Numbered from the stretch's first letter, positions 32,160 to 40,744 are shown. The stretch: DNA of 64,000 nucleotides from Desulfovibrio sp. (GCF_019424165.1 NZ_JAHZAA010000001.1:62001-126000); one strand, 5' to 3'. Notes: generated by a model not told the origin, from the sequence alone. Made by a program: numbers and translations.

Positions 32160-33145
32160 TGTTTATGGGTACTCCCGGCTTTGCGGCCGCCAGTCTGAAA
32201 AGGCTGGCGGCCTGGCCGCGAGCCCGTATTGTCGCTGTATATACGCAGCCTGACCGCCCGGCGGGGCGCGGTCAGAAACTCGCCATGTCTGCCGTGAAAA
32301 AGCTTGCGCTGGAGCTGGGCATTCCTGTCTGCCAGCCAGCCAGCCTCAAGGGGGCTGAAGCCCAGGCCGAACTGGCGGCCTTCAGGCCCGACGTACTGGC
32401 TGTGGCCGCATATGGCCTTATTCTGCCTGATGCCGTGCTGGATATGCCCCGTCTTGCGCCGGTCAACGTACATGCCTCCATCCTGCCGGGCCTGCGCGGT
32501 GCGGCACCCATACAGCGCGCCGTTATGGAAGGCTGGCAGCCCGGGGCCAGAGCGGGCATATCCATAATGCGCATAGGCAGCCGGCTTGATGCCGGCCCTG
32601 TGTATGCCATGAGCGATACCCTGATTGGTGAGCATACTTCAGGCAGCCTGCATGATGCCCTGGCGCAGATGGGCGCGGAGCTGCTTGTCGCCGTTCTGGA
32701 TGACCTGATGGAGGGCAGGGCGGTGGCTGTGGAGCAGGATGAAAGCCTCGCCACCCATGCGGCCAAGCTGGGCAAGCGTGACGGCTATATAAACTGGACG
32801 CGCAGCGCGGCTGAAGTTCACGCGCAGATACGCGGGGTTACCCCCAAACCCGGCGCGCGCACTGTGTTGCATCTGGATGCAGGAACAGACTTTGCGGCCC
32901 AAAGCATGCCGCTGATTGTTTCACCTGGAACAATCGGAGAACCTGCCGCAGATTCCGCACCGGGTAGCGTGCGGCATGACGGGCAGGGCATCAGCATTGC
33001 CTGCGGCGACCTCTGGTACGCCCTGGGCATGGTGCGGCCTGAAGGCCGCAAGGACATGCCGGTGCGTGATCTGCTTAACGGCAGTTTAAAAAATCTGCCG
33101 CAGGGCGTGTGCGGCGAGGCGCGATCGCCGGAAGAGTCTTTGTAG
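32132..33145 (+). CDS. fmt: Methionyl-tRNA formyltransferase
   Basis: A 337-residue enzyme that formylates initiator Met-tRNA using 10-formyl-tetrahydrofolate. The N-terminal Rossmann domain begins RIVFMGTPGFAAASL. The catalytic block has NVHASILPGLRGAAPIQ with the active-site His. The C-terminal OB domain binds tRNA. The start overlaps the end of def in another frame, with AAGG upstream. A parS-like 16-mer lies inside the gene at 32917-32932. The spacer after it contains a 22-bp palindrome and a possible small RNA gene. Confidence 0.97.
   Translation: MAQEKDCRIVFMGTPGFAAASLKRLAAWPRARIVAVYTQPDRPAGRGQKLAMSAVKKLALELGIPVCQPASLKGAEAQAELAAFRPDVLAVAAYGLILPDAVLDMPRLAPVNVHASILPGLRGAAPIQRAVMEGWQPGARAGISIMRIGSRLDAGPVYAMSDTLIGEHTSGSLHDALAQMGAELLVAVLDDLMEGRAVAVEQDESLATHAAKLGKRDGYINWTRSAAEVHAQIRGVTPKPGARTVLHLDAGTDFAAQSMPLIVSPGTIGEPAADSAPGSVRHDGQGISIACGDLWYALGMVRPEGRKDMPVRDLLNGSLKNLPQGVCGEARSPEESL
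32917..32932 (-). promoter_or_regulatory. parS-like centromere site inside fmt
   Basis: On the minus strand the sequence is TGTTCCAGGTGAAACA. It matches the universal chromosomal parS TGTTNCACGTGAAACA at 15 of 16 positions. It lies about 15 kb from the probable origin and 4 kb from parB. parS sites often lie within coding sequence near oriC. Confidence 0.65.
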
Positions 33146-33201
33146 GGCTTTGTCCTCAGGCCGTGTCCAGAGTATTTTATTAGTGATATTTTTTGTGGGG
33201 A

Positions 33202-33223
33202 AGGCCCTTTTGCAAAAGGGCCT
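33202..33223. terminator. 22-bp palindromic hairpin after fmt
   Basis: A perfect palindrome 56 bases after the fmt stop codon. No T-tract adjoins it, but this kind of bidirectional hairpin commonly ends transcription units. Confidence 0.5.
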
Positions 33224-33366
33224 CATCCCCTACGACCCCACCGCCCAAAATTTTTGTTCCAGGGGCTGTCTCCAAAAAAAATGATTTTGCGCCAGGGCAA
33301 GGGAAAGGGAGTTTTTACGAAAGGAGTGCACTCTTGCGGTGCATGACCGGAGTAAAAAATGGCCTT

Positions 33367-33396
33367 TTGATGCAGCCCGGTGGATAAAAGAATTAT
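33367..33396 (+). promoter_or_regulatory. Weak sigma-70-like promoter before the putative small RNA
   Basis: TTGATG (33367-33372), an 18-base spacer and AATTAT (33391-33396) would start transcription near 33403. Each element matches its consensus at only four of six positions. Confidence 0.3.
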
Positions 33397-33402
33397 GGAG
33401 AG

Positions 33403-33550
33403 ACAGTTCCTGGTTTGCGTCTGTGAGAAAAATTCTCCTGACCTGAGCCGGGGGACCAGAGCCGCGCCTTTCAGTGTCCTTCAGTCACGACACTGCCTCA
33501 AAGTTGACCTGCCCCGGTGAGGCTTATTGGGGCCTCTTTTTTTTCTTTTT
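33403..33550 (+). ncRNA. Possible structured small RNA
   Basis: About 140 bases between a weak promoter and a terminator can fold into several perfect small hairpins: GAGAA/TTCTC near 33425-33437, CAGTGTC/GACACTG (33472-33478 and 33488-33494), and a final GAGGC/GCCTC stem (33518-33535) followed by a long T-tract. Complementary pieces CTGGT and ACCAG could close the 5' domain. No open frame or known RNA family was recognised; it lacks the SRP RNA core. It may instead be only the 3' region of a longer transcript. Confidence 0.4.
33516..33550 (+). terminator. Intrinsic terminator
   Basis: GAGGC and GCCTC arms flank an 8-base loop and are followed by a T-rich run of about 15 bases. It lies about 370 bases after fmt, suggesting that a separate transcript ends here. 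Confidence 0.75.
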
Positions 33551-33686
33551 CGTATGGTGGGAAGGGCAAAGGCTCTTTGTTGCGCCTGGCCCTTGTGAGG
33601 CGTAAAAAAAGCCATATGCCCTTTTTTCTTCAAACCGGGCCTTTTTACCGGCCTTTTTCATGCCCGCTATGCTCCCCCGAGGTTTC

Positions 33687-34562
33687 ATGAAGCTGCGTAA
33701 ATCTCCCTTCTCGCTGCCGCCCGAACAATATGGAGGCGCGCGCAAGCGCATCTTTATCGGACTCATGCTGGCATCCTGCCTGGTGGTCTGTCTTGGGCTG
33801 GCGGTTTTTCTCATCCTGCCCTGGACCGACCTGCTGGACGGCATGGTCTGGCTTGAGCGCCTCAGCATTACGGTGGGCCTTGTGAGCATAGGGGCGCTCA
33901 TGTGGCTGTGCCTCATGCTGGTGTTTCACATTTATACCGGCAAGGCGCTGCCCGGCGCGCGCAGCGTGCGACACATCACCATCCGCCTGTTCTTTCCGCT
34001 TATGGAACTGCTGGCAAAATTTGTGGGTATAGAGCGCGGCAAGGTGCGGCGCAGCTTTATCAAGGTCAATAACGAACTGGTGCTTTCCTGCCGCAGGGCG
34101 GTGCAGCCCAAAGAACTGCTTTTACTGCTGCCCCATTGTGTGCAACGTTCATCGTGCCCACATCGCCTGGTGCATAATGCCGACCTGTGCCGCCGGTGCG
34201 GGCAATGCCCTGTGGGGGATCTGCTGCACCTGCGCGACAGGTACGGCATACGGCTTGCCATAGCCACCGGCGGAACCATCGCGCGCCGCATCGTGGTGCA
34301 GACCAGGCCGCGCTGCATCATTGCCGTGGCCTGCGAGCGCGATCTTACCTCGGGCATACAGGACAGCTATCCCTTGCCGGTTTTTGGTGTGCTGAACATG
34401 CGGCCCAACGGTCCCTGTCTGGATACCCTTGTTCCGCTGACGGCTCTCGAGGATGCCGTGCGGCTGTTTCTTGGGCTTGAACATATGGCGGCACACGGAC
34501 AGGCAGGCGAAAAATGCCCGTCTGCCGATGCGGTAATACCTGATGGAGAGGGCAGAGCATGA
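33687..34562 (+). CDS. DUF116 family membrane protein
   Basis: A 291-residue protein of the DUF116 family. Two membrane helices lie in the first third (about 20-45 and 58-85). A cytoplasmic C-terminal domain has a Cys-rich motif (CPHRLVHNADLCRRCGQC) that could bind Fe-S or zinc. It is followed by the conserved ATGGTIARR, VACERDLTSGI and PNGPC blocks. The family's function is not established. The start was chosen at MKLRKSPF, after a GAGG site; an ATG nine codons earlier is possible. The stop codon overlaps the rsmB start (ATGA), so it is coexpressed with the rRNA methyltransferase. Confidence 0.88.
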   Translation: MKLRKSPFSLPPEQYGGARKRIFIGLMLASCLVVCLGLAVFLILPWTDLLDGMVWLERLSITVGLVSIGALMWLCLMLVFHIYTGKALPGARSVRHITIRLFFPLMELLAKFVGIERGKVRRSFIKVNNELVLSCRRAVQPKELLLLLPHCVQRSSCPHRLVHNADLCRRCGQCPVGDLLHLRDRYGIRLAIATGGTIARRIVVQTRPRCIIAVACERDLTSGIQDSYPLPVFGVLNMRPNGPCLDTLVPLTALEDAVRLFLGLEHMAAHGQAGEKCPSADAVIPDGEGRA

Positions 34563-36127
34563 GCAGAAACATATCGTTGCGTAAGCTGCCCTGTAACGGC
34601 CGCACATCTGCCTTGCGGGGGCTGTTGCTGGTTGATGACGGGCTGAGCGCCCAGCAGGCTCTTGCGGCTGTTCTGGACGGTCCTGTAGCGCACGGGACTC
34701 CGGATAGCTCGCGCCAAAAGAGCCGTGCCGAAAATGCCGGCAGGTGCCAGGGCCTTTCAGCGCAGGACAGGGCGCTCTGCACTGAACTTGTATATGGTTG
34801 CCTGCGTACAGAACTGCGACTGAATTTTTTGCTGGGTAAAGTGTTGCCCAGGCCCCAGGGCTTGCCGCGCCCCATGCAGATACTGCTGGCACTGGCTGTA
34901 TACGGCCTGCTGTTTCAGGACAAGGTTCCGTCTCATGCCGTTGTTTATGAAGCAGTGGAGCAGGCCCGAGCGCTTTTTGGGCAGGGGCTGGCCCGGGTAG
35001 CCAACGGCGCATTGCGGTCTTTGCAGCGCATGGGAGAGGAACTGACGCAGCCATCCTTTTATGAGAGGCAGCCGGGTGCAAAAAAACACCGGCATGGCGC
35101 GGGCGGGCCAAACAGTTTTTTGGGGCAATGTATATTTTATTCCACCCCCTTATGGATTGGTGAGCTTTGGCGCTCCGCCTACGGTGAAGAGGCGGCGCTG
35201 AGGCTCATGCAGCGCTCTTTTGAGCGGCCCTGGTCCGCATTGCGGATTAATGCCCGCCATACTGATGCCGCAGCCCTGTACGCGGCTTTGACGGCTCCGC
35301 AGGTGGCAGAATGCGCTCCTGCGATGGCCGGATTATCCGGCGCGGCCACTCAGGAAAACGGGACGGGAAAACCAGATTTTTCAGATTATCATGCTGATAT
35401 TGCAGATAAAGATGAATCTCATGCAAGGCAGGGCAAAGGTTACGCGCCTGTTGCCCTAGGGACGTGGGGCCTTGCTTTTGCGCCGGGAACCATGCCGCGT
35501 GAGGCTCTTGGCCTTGACCTGCGGCAATGGCAGGCGCGGGGAGCGTTAAGCTGGCAATCGGCGGGATCACAGCAGGCTTTGCTTGCCCTTGGCCTCGACC
35601 GCTGGCATGAGCCGGTGTGGGATGCCTGCGCCGGGCATGGCGGTAAAAGCGCGGCCCTGATGGAGTGGGGTGTACCGGTGGGCTTGTGCACGGACCGTTC
35701 TTTTGCGCGTTTGCGGGGGCTGCCCGCCCAGAGCGTAACACTGGGGCTGCCTGTACCGCCGCACTGCCTGGCTGATGCATGTAGACCTCCGGTAGTCCGA
35801 TGGCCCGGCCACATCCTGGTGGACGCGCCCTGTTCCGGCCTGGGAGTGCTGGCCCGAAGGCCGGATATCCGCAGACGGGAACCGCAGCATCTTGCTGAAC
35901 TTGAAGTCCTGCAGCAAAACATGCTGGGCGCGCTTGCCGATATATTGCAGCCGGGCCGGGAACTGGCCTACATAACCTGCACCCTCAACCCCGCGGAAAA
36001 CGAATGTGCTGTGAGCCAACTGCTTGAAAAAAATTCTGATCTGACAGTTGAGCGTCAGTGGCAGACAGAACACAGCCACCCCTGGCTTGAGGGAATGTTT
36101 GGCGCTGTGCTGCGCAAGAAAGGCTGA
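34559..36127 (+). CDS. rsmB: 16S rRNA (cytosine-967-C5)-methyltransferase RsmB
   Basis: A 522-residue enzyme. The N-terminal NusB-like RNA-binding domain (about 15-165) is followed by a family-variable segment. The C-terminal SAM-dependent methyltransferase has DAPCSGLGVLARRPD, giving the conserved Cys that releases the product, and TCTLNPAENE in the position of the TCS motif that holds the catalytic Cys. It modifies C967 of 16S rRNA. It is longer than E. coli RsmB (429 residues), mainly from inserts around residues 160-290, including a stretch rich in Asp, His and Lys. Start overlaps the DUF116 gene by four bases. Confidence 0.9.
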   Translation: MSRNISLRKLPCNGRTSALRGLLLVDDGLSAQQALAAVLDGPVAHGTPDSSRQKSRAENAGRCQGLSAQDRALCTELVYGCLRTELRLNFLLGKVLPRPQGLPRPMQILLALAVYGLLFQDKVPSHAVVYEAVEQARALFGQGLARVANGALRSLQRMGEELTQPSFYERQPGAKKHRHGAGGPNSFLGQCIFYSTPLWIGELWRSAYGEEAALRLMQRSFERPWSALRINARHTDAAALYAALTAPQVAECAPAMAGLSGAATQENGTGKPDFSDYHADIADKDESHARQGKGYAPVALGTWGLAFAPGTMPREALGLDLRQWQARGALSWQSAGSQQALLALGLDRWHEPVWDACAGHGGKSAALMEWGVPVGLCTDRSFARLRGLPAQSVTLGLPVPPHCLADACRPPVVRWPGHILVDAPCSGLGVLARRPDIRRREPQHLAELEVLQQNMLGALADILQPGRELAYITCTLNPAENECAVSQLLEKNSDLTVERQWQTEHSHPWLEGMFGAVLRKKG

Positions 36128-36527
36128 GGGTAAAAGAGGGGCAGGGGGTTCGGGCTTTTGCTGGTCTGGTAGGGCGGATACGATTGTTCGCCATAACAGG
36201 CGTATAAATATGGTAAAACAGGCCCTGGACGGTATATCCCGCCCGGGGCCTGTCTGTAGTATGCGCAATGCGGTTTTTGAATGTGCTTCAGGGTGTTTTG
36301 TGTGCAATGCCTTTATTGTCTTTTTTGACCCGCCGGTGCGGGCGGGGCAAGCTTGGCACTGGTACACTCTGACATGCGCTGGCTGTCGTGGTCTGTCGCC
36401 TGCCGCACAGGGCCATCCATTTATGCGATTCGATACGCCCTCAGCAAGCATGCAGGCAATTTGCGCATATTTCTTGTGATGGCCGCCAGCTTGCGAGCTG
36501 CCAACGCCAGTTCAAAGTATGCTTGCG
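36128..36527. other. Spacer between convergent rsmB and parB
   Basis: About 400 bases without a gene. A GC-rich repeat (CCCGCC ... GGCGGG) lies near 36330-36350, but neither strand has the T-tract of a clear terminator after it. No tRNA or known RNA was recognised. Confidence 0.55.
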
Positions 36528-37442
36528 CTATTCGCCTTCAAGGGCCACGCCGAATTTTTCCAGCAGCGCGTCTAGTTCCTGCTTGTTGGTGTAATTCAAT
36601 GAAATGCGCCCGCCGTTTTCGTCGCCGCTTATTCTGGCGGCGCAGCCAAGGGCGCTGCTCAGGTCTTTTTGCAGCACCTTGAATGCCGGGCTTTTCTTGC
36701 GTGAAATTTTTTGTGGCGCGGTTTTGCGGTCTTGTTTTTCTTCTTCCAGCCAGGGGAGGGCGGAGTTGCCGCGCCAGAAGGCTGCGGCGTCTTCTGCCTC
36801 ACGCACGGTCATGCCGTGGCTTTGTATGCGCAGGCGCAGCGCTTCGGCAGCGGCAGGTTCGTCAATGCCAAGAAGGCAGCGGGCATGCCCGGCGCTGATG
36901 CGCCCGGCCTGAAGGTTTTCTCGCGCGGCGGCGCTCAACTGCAATAGACGCAGTGCGTTGGCAACGGCCGGGCGGCTTTTGCCAAGGCGTGCCGCCAGTT
37001 CTTCCTGCGTGAGGTCCAGAGCCTCGCGCAGAGCCTGAAGGGCCTCGGCTTCTTCAATGGGGTTCAGGTCTTCGCGTTGCAGGTTTTCAATAAGCGCGGC
37101 GGCCATAACCTCTTTGTCGCTCAACTCACGGATATACACGGGCACAGTATCAAGACCGGCCATCTGCGCGGCCCGCCAGCGGCGCTCACCAGCCACAATC
37201 TGGTAGGCTTCGCCTCCTGCGAGAGGGCGCACCAGCAGGGGCTGGATAATGCCCTGAGCCTTGATGGAGGCCGCCAGTTCACGCAGGGCGTTTTCGTCAA
37301 AGTGCCTGCGGGGCTGACCCGGATTGGGGCGCAAAGAAGAAACGGGCAGGGTGCTGCTTGCCGCTTCATGCTCGCGTTTGGGTTCAGAACCGCCGAAAAG
37401 CGCGTCCAGACCTCTTCCCAATCCCTTCTTGTTGCCGCTCAT
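36528..37442 (-). CDS. parB: Chromosome partitioning protein ParB
   Basis: A 304-residue CTP-dependent DNA clamp that loads at parS and spreads along the origin region. The N-terminal GLGRGLDALFG motif binds and stimulates ParA. The ParB/Srx CTPase domain has IVAGERRWRAAQ. A helix-turn-helix follows (LAARLGKSRPAVANALRLLQL), then a C-terminal dimerisation domain. GAGGTG lies seven bases before the chosen ATG (MSGNKKG). Unlike the usual parA-parB operon, its partner parA lies about 750 bases upstream with an oppositely oriented gene between them. Two parS-like sites are nearby. Confidence 0.96.
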   Translation of the reverse strand: MSGNKKGLGRGLDALFGGSEPKREHEAASSTLPVSSLRPNPGQPRRHFDENALRELAASIKAQGIIQPLLVRPLAGGEAYQIVAGERRWRAAQMAGLDTVPVYIRELSDKEVMAAALIENLQREDLNPIEEAEALQALREALDLTQEELAARLGKSRPAVANALRLLQLSAAARENLQAGRISAGHARCLLGIDEPAAAEALRLRIQSHGMTVREAEDAAAFWRGNSALPWLEEEKQDRKTAPQKISRKKSPAFKVLQKDLSSALGCAARISGDENGGRISLNYTNKQELDALLEKFGVALEGE

Positions 37443-37677
37443 ATGTATCACCTCATAAGTTCTCGCGCCCGCATCCGGACGCCTTCAGTTGCTGTTTCAG
37501 CATGAAAAGTGCTTTGCCAGGTCGGGAGCCTTGACAAGGCTGTCCGTGACACGGCAACCTGCGGCATGCCACGGCCATACTATTTTCCCGGCGTGAGCCG
37601 CCGGGGCATCCAGCCGCACAGTCTGCGGCCCCAAGCCCGCGCCCGGCCGTGCCGCAGGCAAGCAAAAGGACAGGTCA

Positions 37678-38085
37678 ATGTTTGAGCATCCCGAGCTACG
37701 CTATGTCACTGACGCCAAAGGCAATGTGGAAGCTGTGCAGCTTTCGTACAAACTTTGGGAACAGATCGAGCCAAAGATTCGCAACCATATAAGCTGTCAG
37801 CCGGCGGACAAGCCCCTTGTGCAGGCAGAAGCGCCTCTTAAAGGTTTTGAACAGCTTTTGCAGTACTGGGATTTTAAATATCCTTATACACCTGACGTGG
37901 CTTGCCCCCATTGCGGCGCAAAAACCGATGACTGGCGTACAGACCCTGCGCAGCCTTTTCTGCTGACCAACGCCAATATCGGCGGGCTGCTTGTTTTTCT
38001 TTGCAAATGCTGCCGCACGACAATCAGGAAAAAGCATTTTCACAAGCATGTGGCGGTGGAGCATACCACTCCCAAGGCGGAGTAG
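37678..38085 (+). CDS. Putative zinc-binding protein between parA and parB
   Basis: A 135-residue protein I do not recognise. The first 45 residues (YVTDAKGNVEAVQLSYKLWE) resemble the DNA-binding end of Phd-type antitoxins or a short AbrB-like segment. The second half has CPHCGAKTDDW and later CKCC plus HFHKHVAVEH, giving Cys and His residues for a zinc site. It is a clean gene: AAGGACAGG before the ATG and a strong terminator after the stop. It lies between parA and parB on the opposite strand, a position worth noting because it splits a normally tight operon. Confidence 0.78.
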   Translation: MFEHPELRYVTDAKGNVEAVQLSYKLWEQIEPKIRNHISCQPADKPLVQAEAPLKGFEQLLQYWDFKYPYTPDVACPHCGAKTDDWRTDPAQPFLLTNANIGGLLVFLCKCCRTTIRKKHFHKHVAVEHTTPKAE

Positions 38086-38122
38086 CCCTTTCCATTTCGC
38101 CTCTTCGCCATTTCCGGCTGTC

Positions 38123-38162
38123 AGGACCCGCATGCATCAAGCGCGCGGGTCCTGCTTTTTTT
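38123..38162 (+). terminator. Intrinsic terminator of the small zinc-protein gene
   Basis: AGGACCCGC and GCGGGTCCT form a perfect 9-base stem followed by GCTTTTTTT. It is 38 bases after the stop codon and faces the convergent parA end. Confidence 0.9.
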
Positions 38163-38192
38163 GTCCGCAGCGCCGTAGGCGGTACTACCGGC

Positions 38193-38981
38193 TTACTGCA
38201 GCACCGTGCTTTTTTTTGAGGGCCGCCGCAGCACCACTTCTTTTGACAGCCCAAGGTAGGCATCCGCGCCCTTGGATTTGATGTCGTAATGGATGATGGA
38301 CTTGCCGTGGCTCGGCGCTTCAGACAGGCGCACGTTGCGCGGGATGACCGTTTCAAAAAGATGGTCGGGAAAGCAGCGCCGCACTTCATTTTTTACTTCG
38401 CGCGTGAGGCGGTTGCGTGTGTCATACATCGTCAGGACCACGCCCAGCAGTGAAAGCTCCGGATTGAGCCGTTTTTTCACCTGTTCGTAGGTTTGCAGCA
38501 GCTTGACGATGCCTTCAAGCGCAAAAAATTCGCACTGTAGCGGAATAAGCAGTTCCCTGGAGGCGCACAAGGCGTTGAGGGTAAGCAGGCCCAGCGAAGG
38601 GGGGCAGTCCAGTATTATGTACTCATAATCTTTCTGAACGGCCTTGAGGCATTCGTTCAGATAAAATTCGCGCGCCATCTTGTCTACCAGTTCCAGTTCA
38701 ACGGCTACAAGATTTGTGCTGGCGGGCAGGATGTCCAAAAACGGCGATCGGCTTTTGGCGATATTCTGGCGTACCTGTTCCGGCTCATAAAATGTGTTGT
38801 ACAGGTCGCCGTGCAGATTTTCCTGCTGTAGGCCAAGTCCGCTGGTGCTGTTGGCCTGTGGGTCACAGTCAACAAGCAGCACTTTTTTCTCCATAACGGC
38901 CAGCGCCGCGGACAGGTTGATGGCCGTGGTGGTTTTGCCCACGCCGCCTTTTTGGTTGGCAATGGAAATAATGCGAGCCAT
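38193..38981 (-). CDS. parA: Chromosome partitioning ATPase ParA (Soj)
   Basis: A 262-residue deviant-Walker ATPase that binds DNA nonspecifically and moves ParB-parS complexes. It begins MARIISIANQKGGVGKTT, with the signature P-loop Lys. The VDCDPQANST and DCPPSLG motifs follow. A strong GGGGAGG ribosome site fixes the start; an upstream in-frame ATG would add 43 residues covering that site. A parS-like sequence lies 92-107 bases upstream, which could let ParB repress parA. The C-terminus has RRPSKKS, which suits DNA binding. Confidence 0.96.
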   Translation of the reverse strand: MARIISIANQKGGVGKTTTAINLSAALAVMEKKVLLVDCDPQANSTSGLGLQQENLHGDLYNTFYEPEQVRQNIAKSRSPFLDILPASTNLVAVELELVDKMAREFYLNECLKAVQKDYEYIILDCPPSLGLLTLNALCASRELLIPLQCEFFALEGIVKLLQTYEQVKKRLNPELSLLGVVLTMYDTRNRLTREVKNEVRRCFPDHLFETVIPRNVRLSEAPSHGKSIIHYDIKSKGADAYLGLSKEVVLRRPSKKSTVLQ

Positions 38982-39072
38982 GAAAGCCTCCCCGCCGAAA
39001 GGGCAGTGGTGTAAAATTGCCGTCTGCCGGTCTTTGCGTGCAGACAAGCCGTGCGACGAGCCTGTTTTTGAA

Positions 39073-39088
39073 CGTTTCACATGAAACA
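39073..39088 (+). promoter_or_regulatory. parS-like site upstream of parA
   Basis: CGTTTCACATGAAACA matches the parS consensus TGTTNCACGTGAAACA at 14 of 16 positions and is nearly palindromic. It lies about 100 bases before the parA start codon. Confidence 0.55.
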
Positions 39089-39276
39089 TTTGTAAAAAAC
39101 ACGTCAGCACATTGTGTAGTTATTAAAAGAGAGAGCGTGTACCGTCAAGGTGTAAAAAAAATAGACTGCAAAGCTAAAAAAGTTAAAATTTTCATAGCCG
39201 GAGCCTTGCCCCCCAGCGTGTTTGCAGGGTAAAATAGGGACGTTTCTGAACATACTGAACATGATGGTAGGCGTGT

Positions 39277-39684
39277 ATGGGTTTTAAAAAGATCCTTCTG
39301 GTTGATGACGAGGAAGAAGTCACACGCATCCTGGCCAAACGGCTGGGCCGCAGAGGCTACGAGTGCGCCACGGCCGCGAATGGGCAACTGGCCCTGAACG
39401 CGATGGAAGACACGGCGTATCATGTTGTTATCATGGATGTGAAAATGCCCGTTATGGACGGCATGAGCGCCCTGCAAAAAATTCACAGGCTCTGGCCGTG
39501 TACGCAGGTCATTCTTCTTTCCGGCCATGCAGATATGCAACTGGCCGTGCAGGCCATGAGCGAAGGGGCTTTCGGCTATCTGATGAAGCCCGTTGACCTG
39601 GATGAACTGCTGTTTAAAATTGAAGATGCCGCAACGCAATGCCAGCTTGAGGCAGAGCAGGGTGGCGCAAATAATCCGTCTTGA
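39277..39684 (+). CDS. Single-domain response regulator (CheY-like)
   Basis: A 135-residue receiver domain with no output domain. The acidic pair DDEEE sits at the start of the domain. The phospho-acceptor is Asp54 (IMDVKMPVMDG), with the conserved Ser/Thr site in LLSGHAD and the active-site Lys104 in YLMKPVDLDE. The sequence resembles receivers of NtrC-like or phosphorelay proteins. No kinase gene is adjacent. The DsbA-like gene begins 21 bases after the stop, so they may be cotranscribed. It lies divergent to parA. Its kinase and target cannot be read from this window. Confidence 0.93.
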   Translation: MGFKKILLVDDEEEVTRILAKRLGRRGYECATAANGQLALNAMEDTAYHVVIMDVKMPVMDGMSALQKIHRLWPCTQVILLSGHADMQLAVQAMSEGAFGYLMKPVDLDELLFKIEDAATQCQLEAEQGGANNPS

Positions 39685-39705
39685 TAGACGCTTACAGGAT
39701 GCTTT

Positions 39706-40536
39706 ATGACTGTACTGAAAAAAGCAGGGGCAATGGCCCTTTTGGGCTTGATGACTTTTCTGGGGTGGTCAACCGTGGCGCAGCAGCCTGCACAGGCTGC
39801 ATCCATTCAGGTGACGGAAGAAAATCTGCCGCAGCTACTGGAAAAACTTTTTCAGGAGCGCCCGGACCTTGTCATGGACGTGCTGCGCAAGCATAGCGAA
39901 GCCGTGCTTGATATTGCGCAGCAGGGTTCAAACCTGCGCCGCCAGCGCAGCCTTGAAGCGCAGTGGAACCAGGAAATGAAAACGCCCAAGCCCGTCAAGG
40001 TGGAAGGGCGCCCTGTGCTTGGGGCAAAAAATGCCAAGGTGCGTATAGTCGCATTTTCTGATTTTACCTGCCATTTCTGCCAACAGGCCGCAGGCACGGT
40101 GAGCGGCATCATGAAGGAGTATGGCAAGGACGTGAGCCTGGTATTCAAAAACCTGCCGCTGGACGAGAAAGGCCCGGCCAGCATCGCATCCAGATATTTT
40201 CTTGCCGTAGCCCAGCAGAGCGAAGAAAAAGCCTGGAAGTTTCATGACGCGCTTTTTGCTGACAGAAATCGGCTTGTGACCGAAGGTGAAACTTTTTTGA
40301 AAAAGACCGCCCAGGACCTTGGCGTGGATATGAAGCGCCTTGCCAAAGACGTACACAGCAAAAAAGTTTCGGATATTATGGATGAAGACCAGCAGGACGC
40401 GCAAAAACTGGGCGTGGAAGGAACACCGTACTTCCTGGTCAACGACCTGGTCGTCCGTGGAGCGCTGCCGCCCGATCTTTTCAAAAGGGCAGTTGATATG
40501 GCTAAAAGTCAGGCAGACAACAAGCCCGCAAAATAA
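39706..40536 (+). CDS. DsbA-family thioredoxin-fold protein, exported
   Basis: A 276-residue periplasmic protein. The signal peptide (about 1-32) ends near AQAA. An N-terminal helical region (about 35-95) precedes a DsbA-like thioredoxin domain with redox motif CHFC (Cys122 and Cys125) and the cis-Pro loop GTPYF near 243. This layout resembles the disulfide isomerase or oxidase family of Com1/ScsC-like proteins, with a helical extension that may allow oligomerisation. It should make or shuffle disulfides in exported proteins; CxFC motifs occur in both oxidases and isomerases, so the direction is not certain. Confidence 0.88.
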   Translation: MTVLKKAGAMALLGLMTFLGWSTVAQQPAQAASIQVTEENLPQLLEKLFQERPDLVMDVLRKHSEAVLDIAQQGSNLRRQRSLEAQWNQEMKTPKPVKVEGRPVLGAKNAKVRIVAFSDFTCHFCQQAAGTVSGIMKEYGKDVSLVFKNLPLDEKGPASIASRYFLAVAQQSEEKAWKFHDALFADRNRLVTEGETFLKKTAQDLGVDMKRLAKDVHSKKVSDIMDEDQQDAQKLGVEGTPYFLVNDLVVRGALPPDLFKRAVDMAKSQADNKPAK

Positions 40537-40744
40537 AACGCAGAGTTTTTGTTAACGCAAGATGGTATCCTGAAAATGGTTTGCTTTCTGCCAAAAAGGG
40601 CAGAGCAGGGCTACAGCAGAGGATAAATCCGGATAGTCGGCGTCGCCCTTATGTGCAGGCCCCTGATGCAAGCGGCCGATAAACCTCTGATACAAGTTCT
40701 TGCCGTAAACATCTGTCGCAACCGAAAAGACATCGGTTTCTCAT

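Larger units (their letters stand above)
33146..33402. other. Spacer after fmt with a 22-bp palindrome
   Basis: No gene is recognised. It contains a perfect 22-base palindrome (33202-33223, arms AGGCCCTTTTG and CAAAAGGGCCT) of a style common after Desulfovibrio operons, probably acting as a terminator of the def-fmt unit. The short frame at 33193-33387 has no family features. Confidence 0.55.

Noticed and set aside
33922..33937. TGTTTCACATTTATAC as a further parS site
   Set aside because: Only one half-site matches parS, and the other half is unrelated.
39926..39941. GGGTTCAAACCTGC resembling a tRNA T-arm
   Set aside because: It lies inside the DsbA-like coding sequence, and no acceptor, D or anticodon arms surround it.
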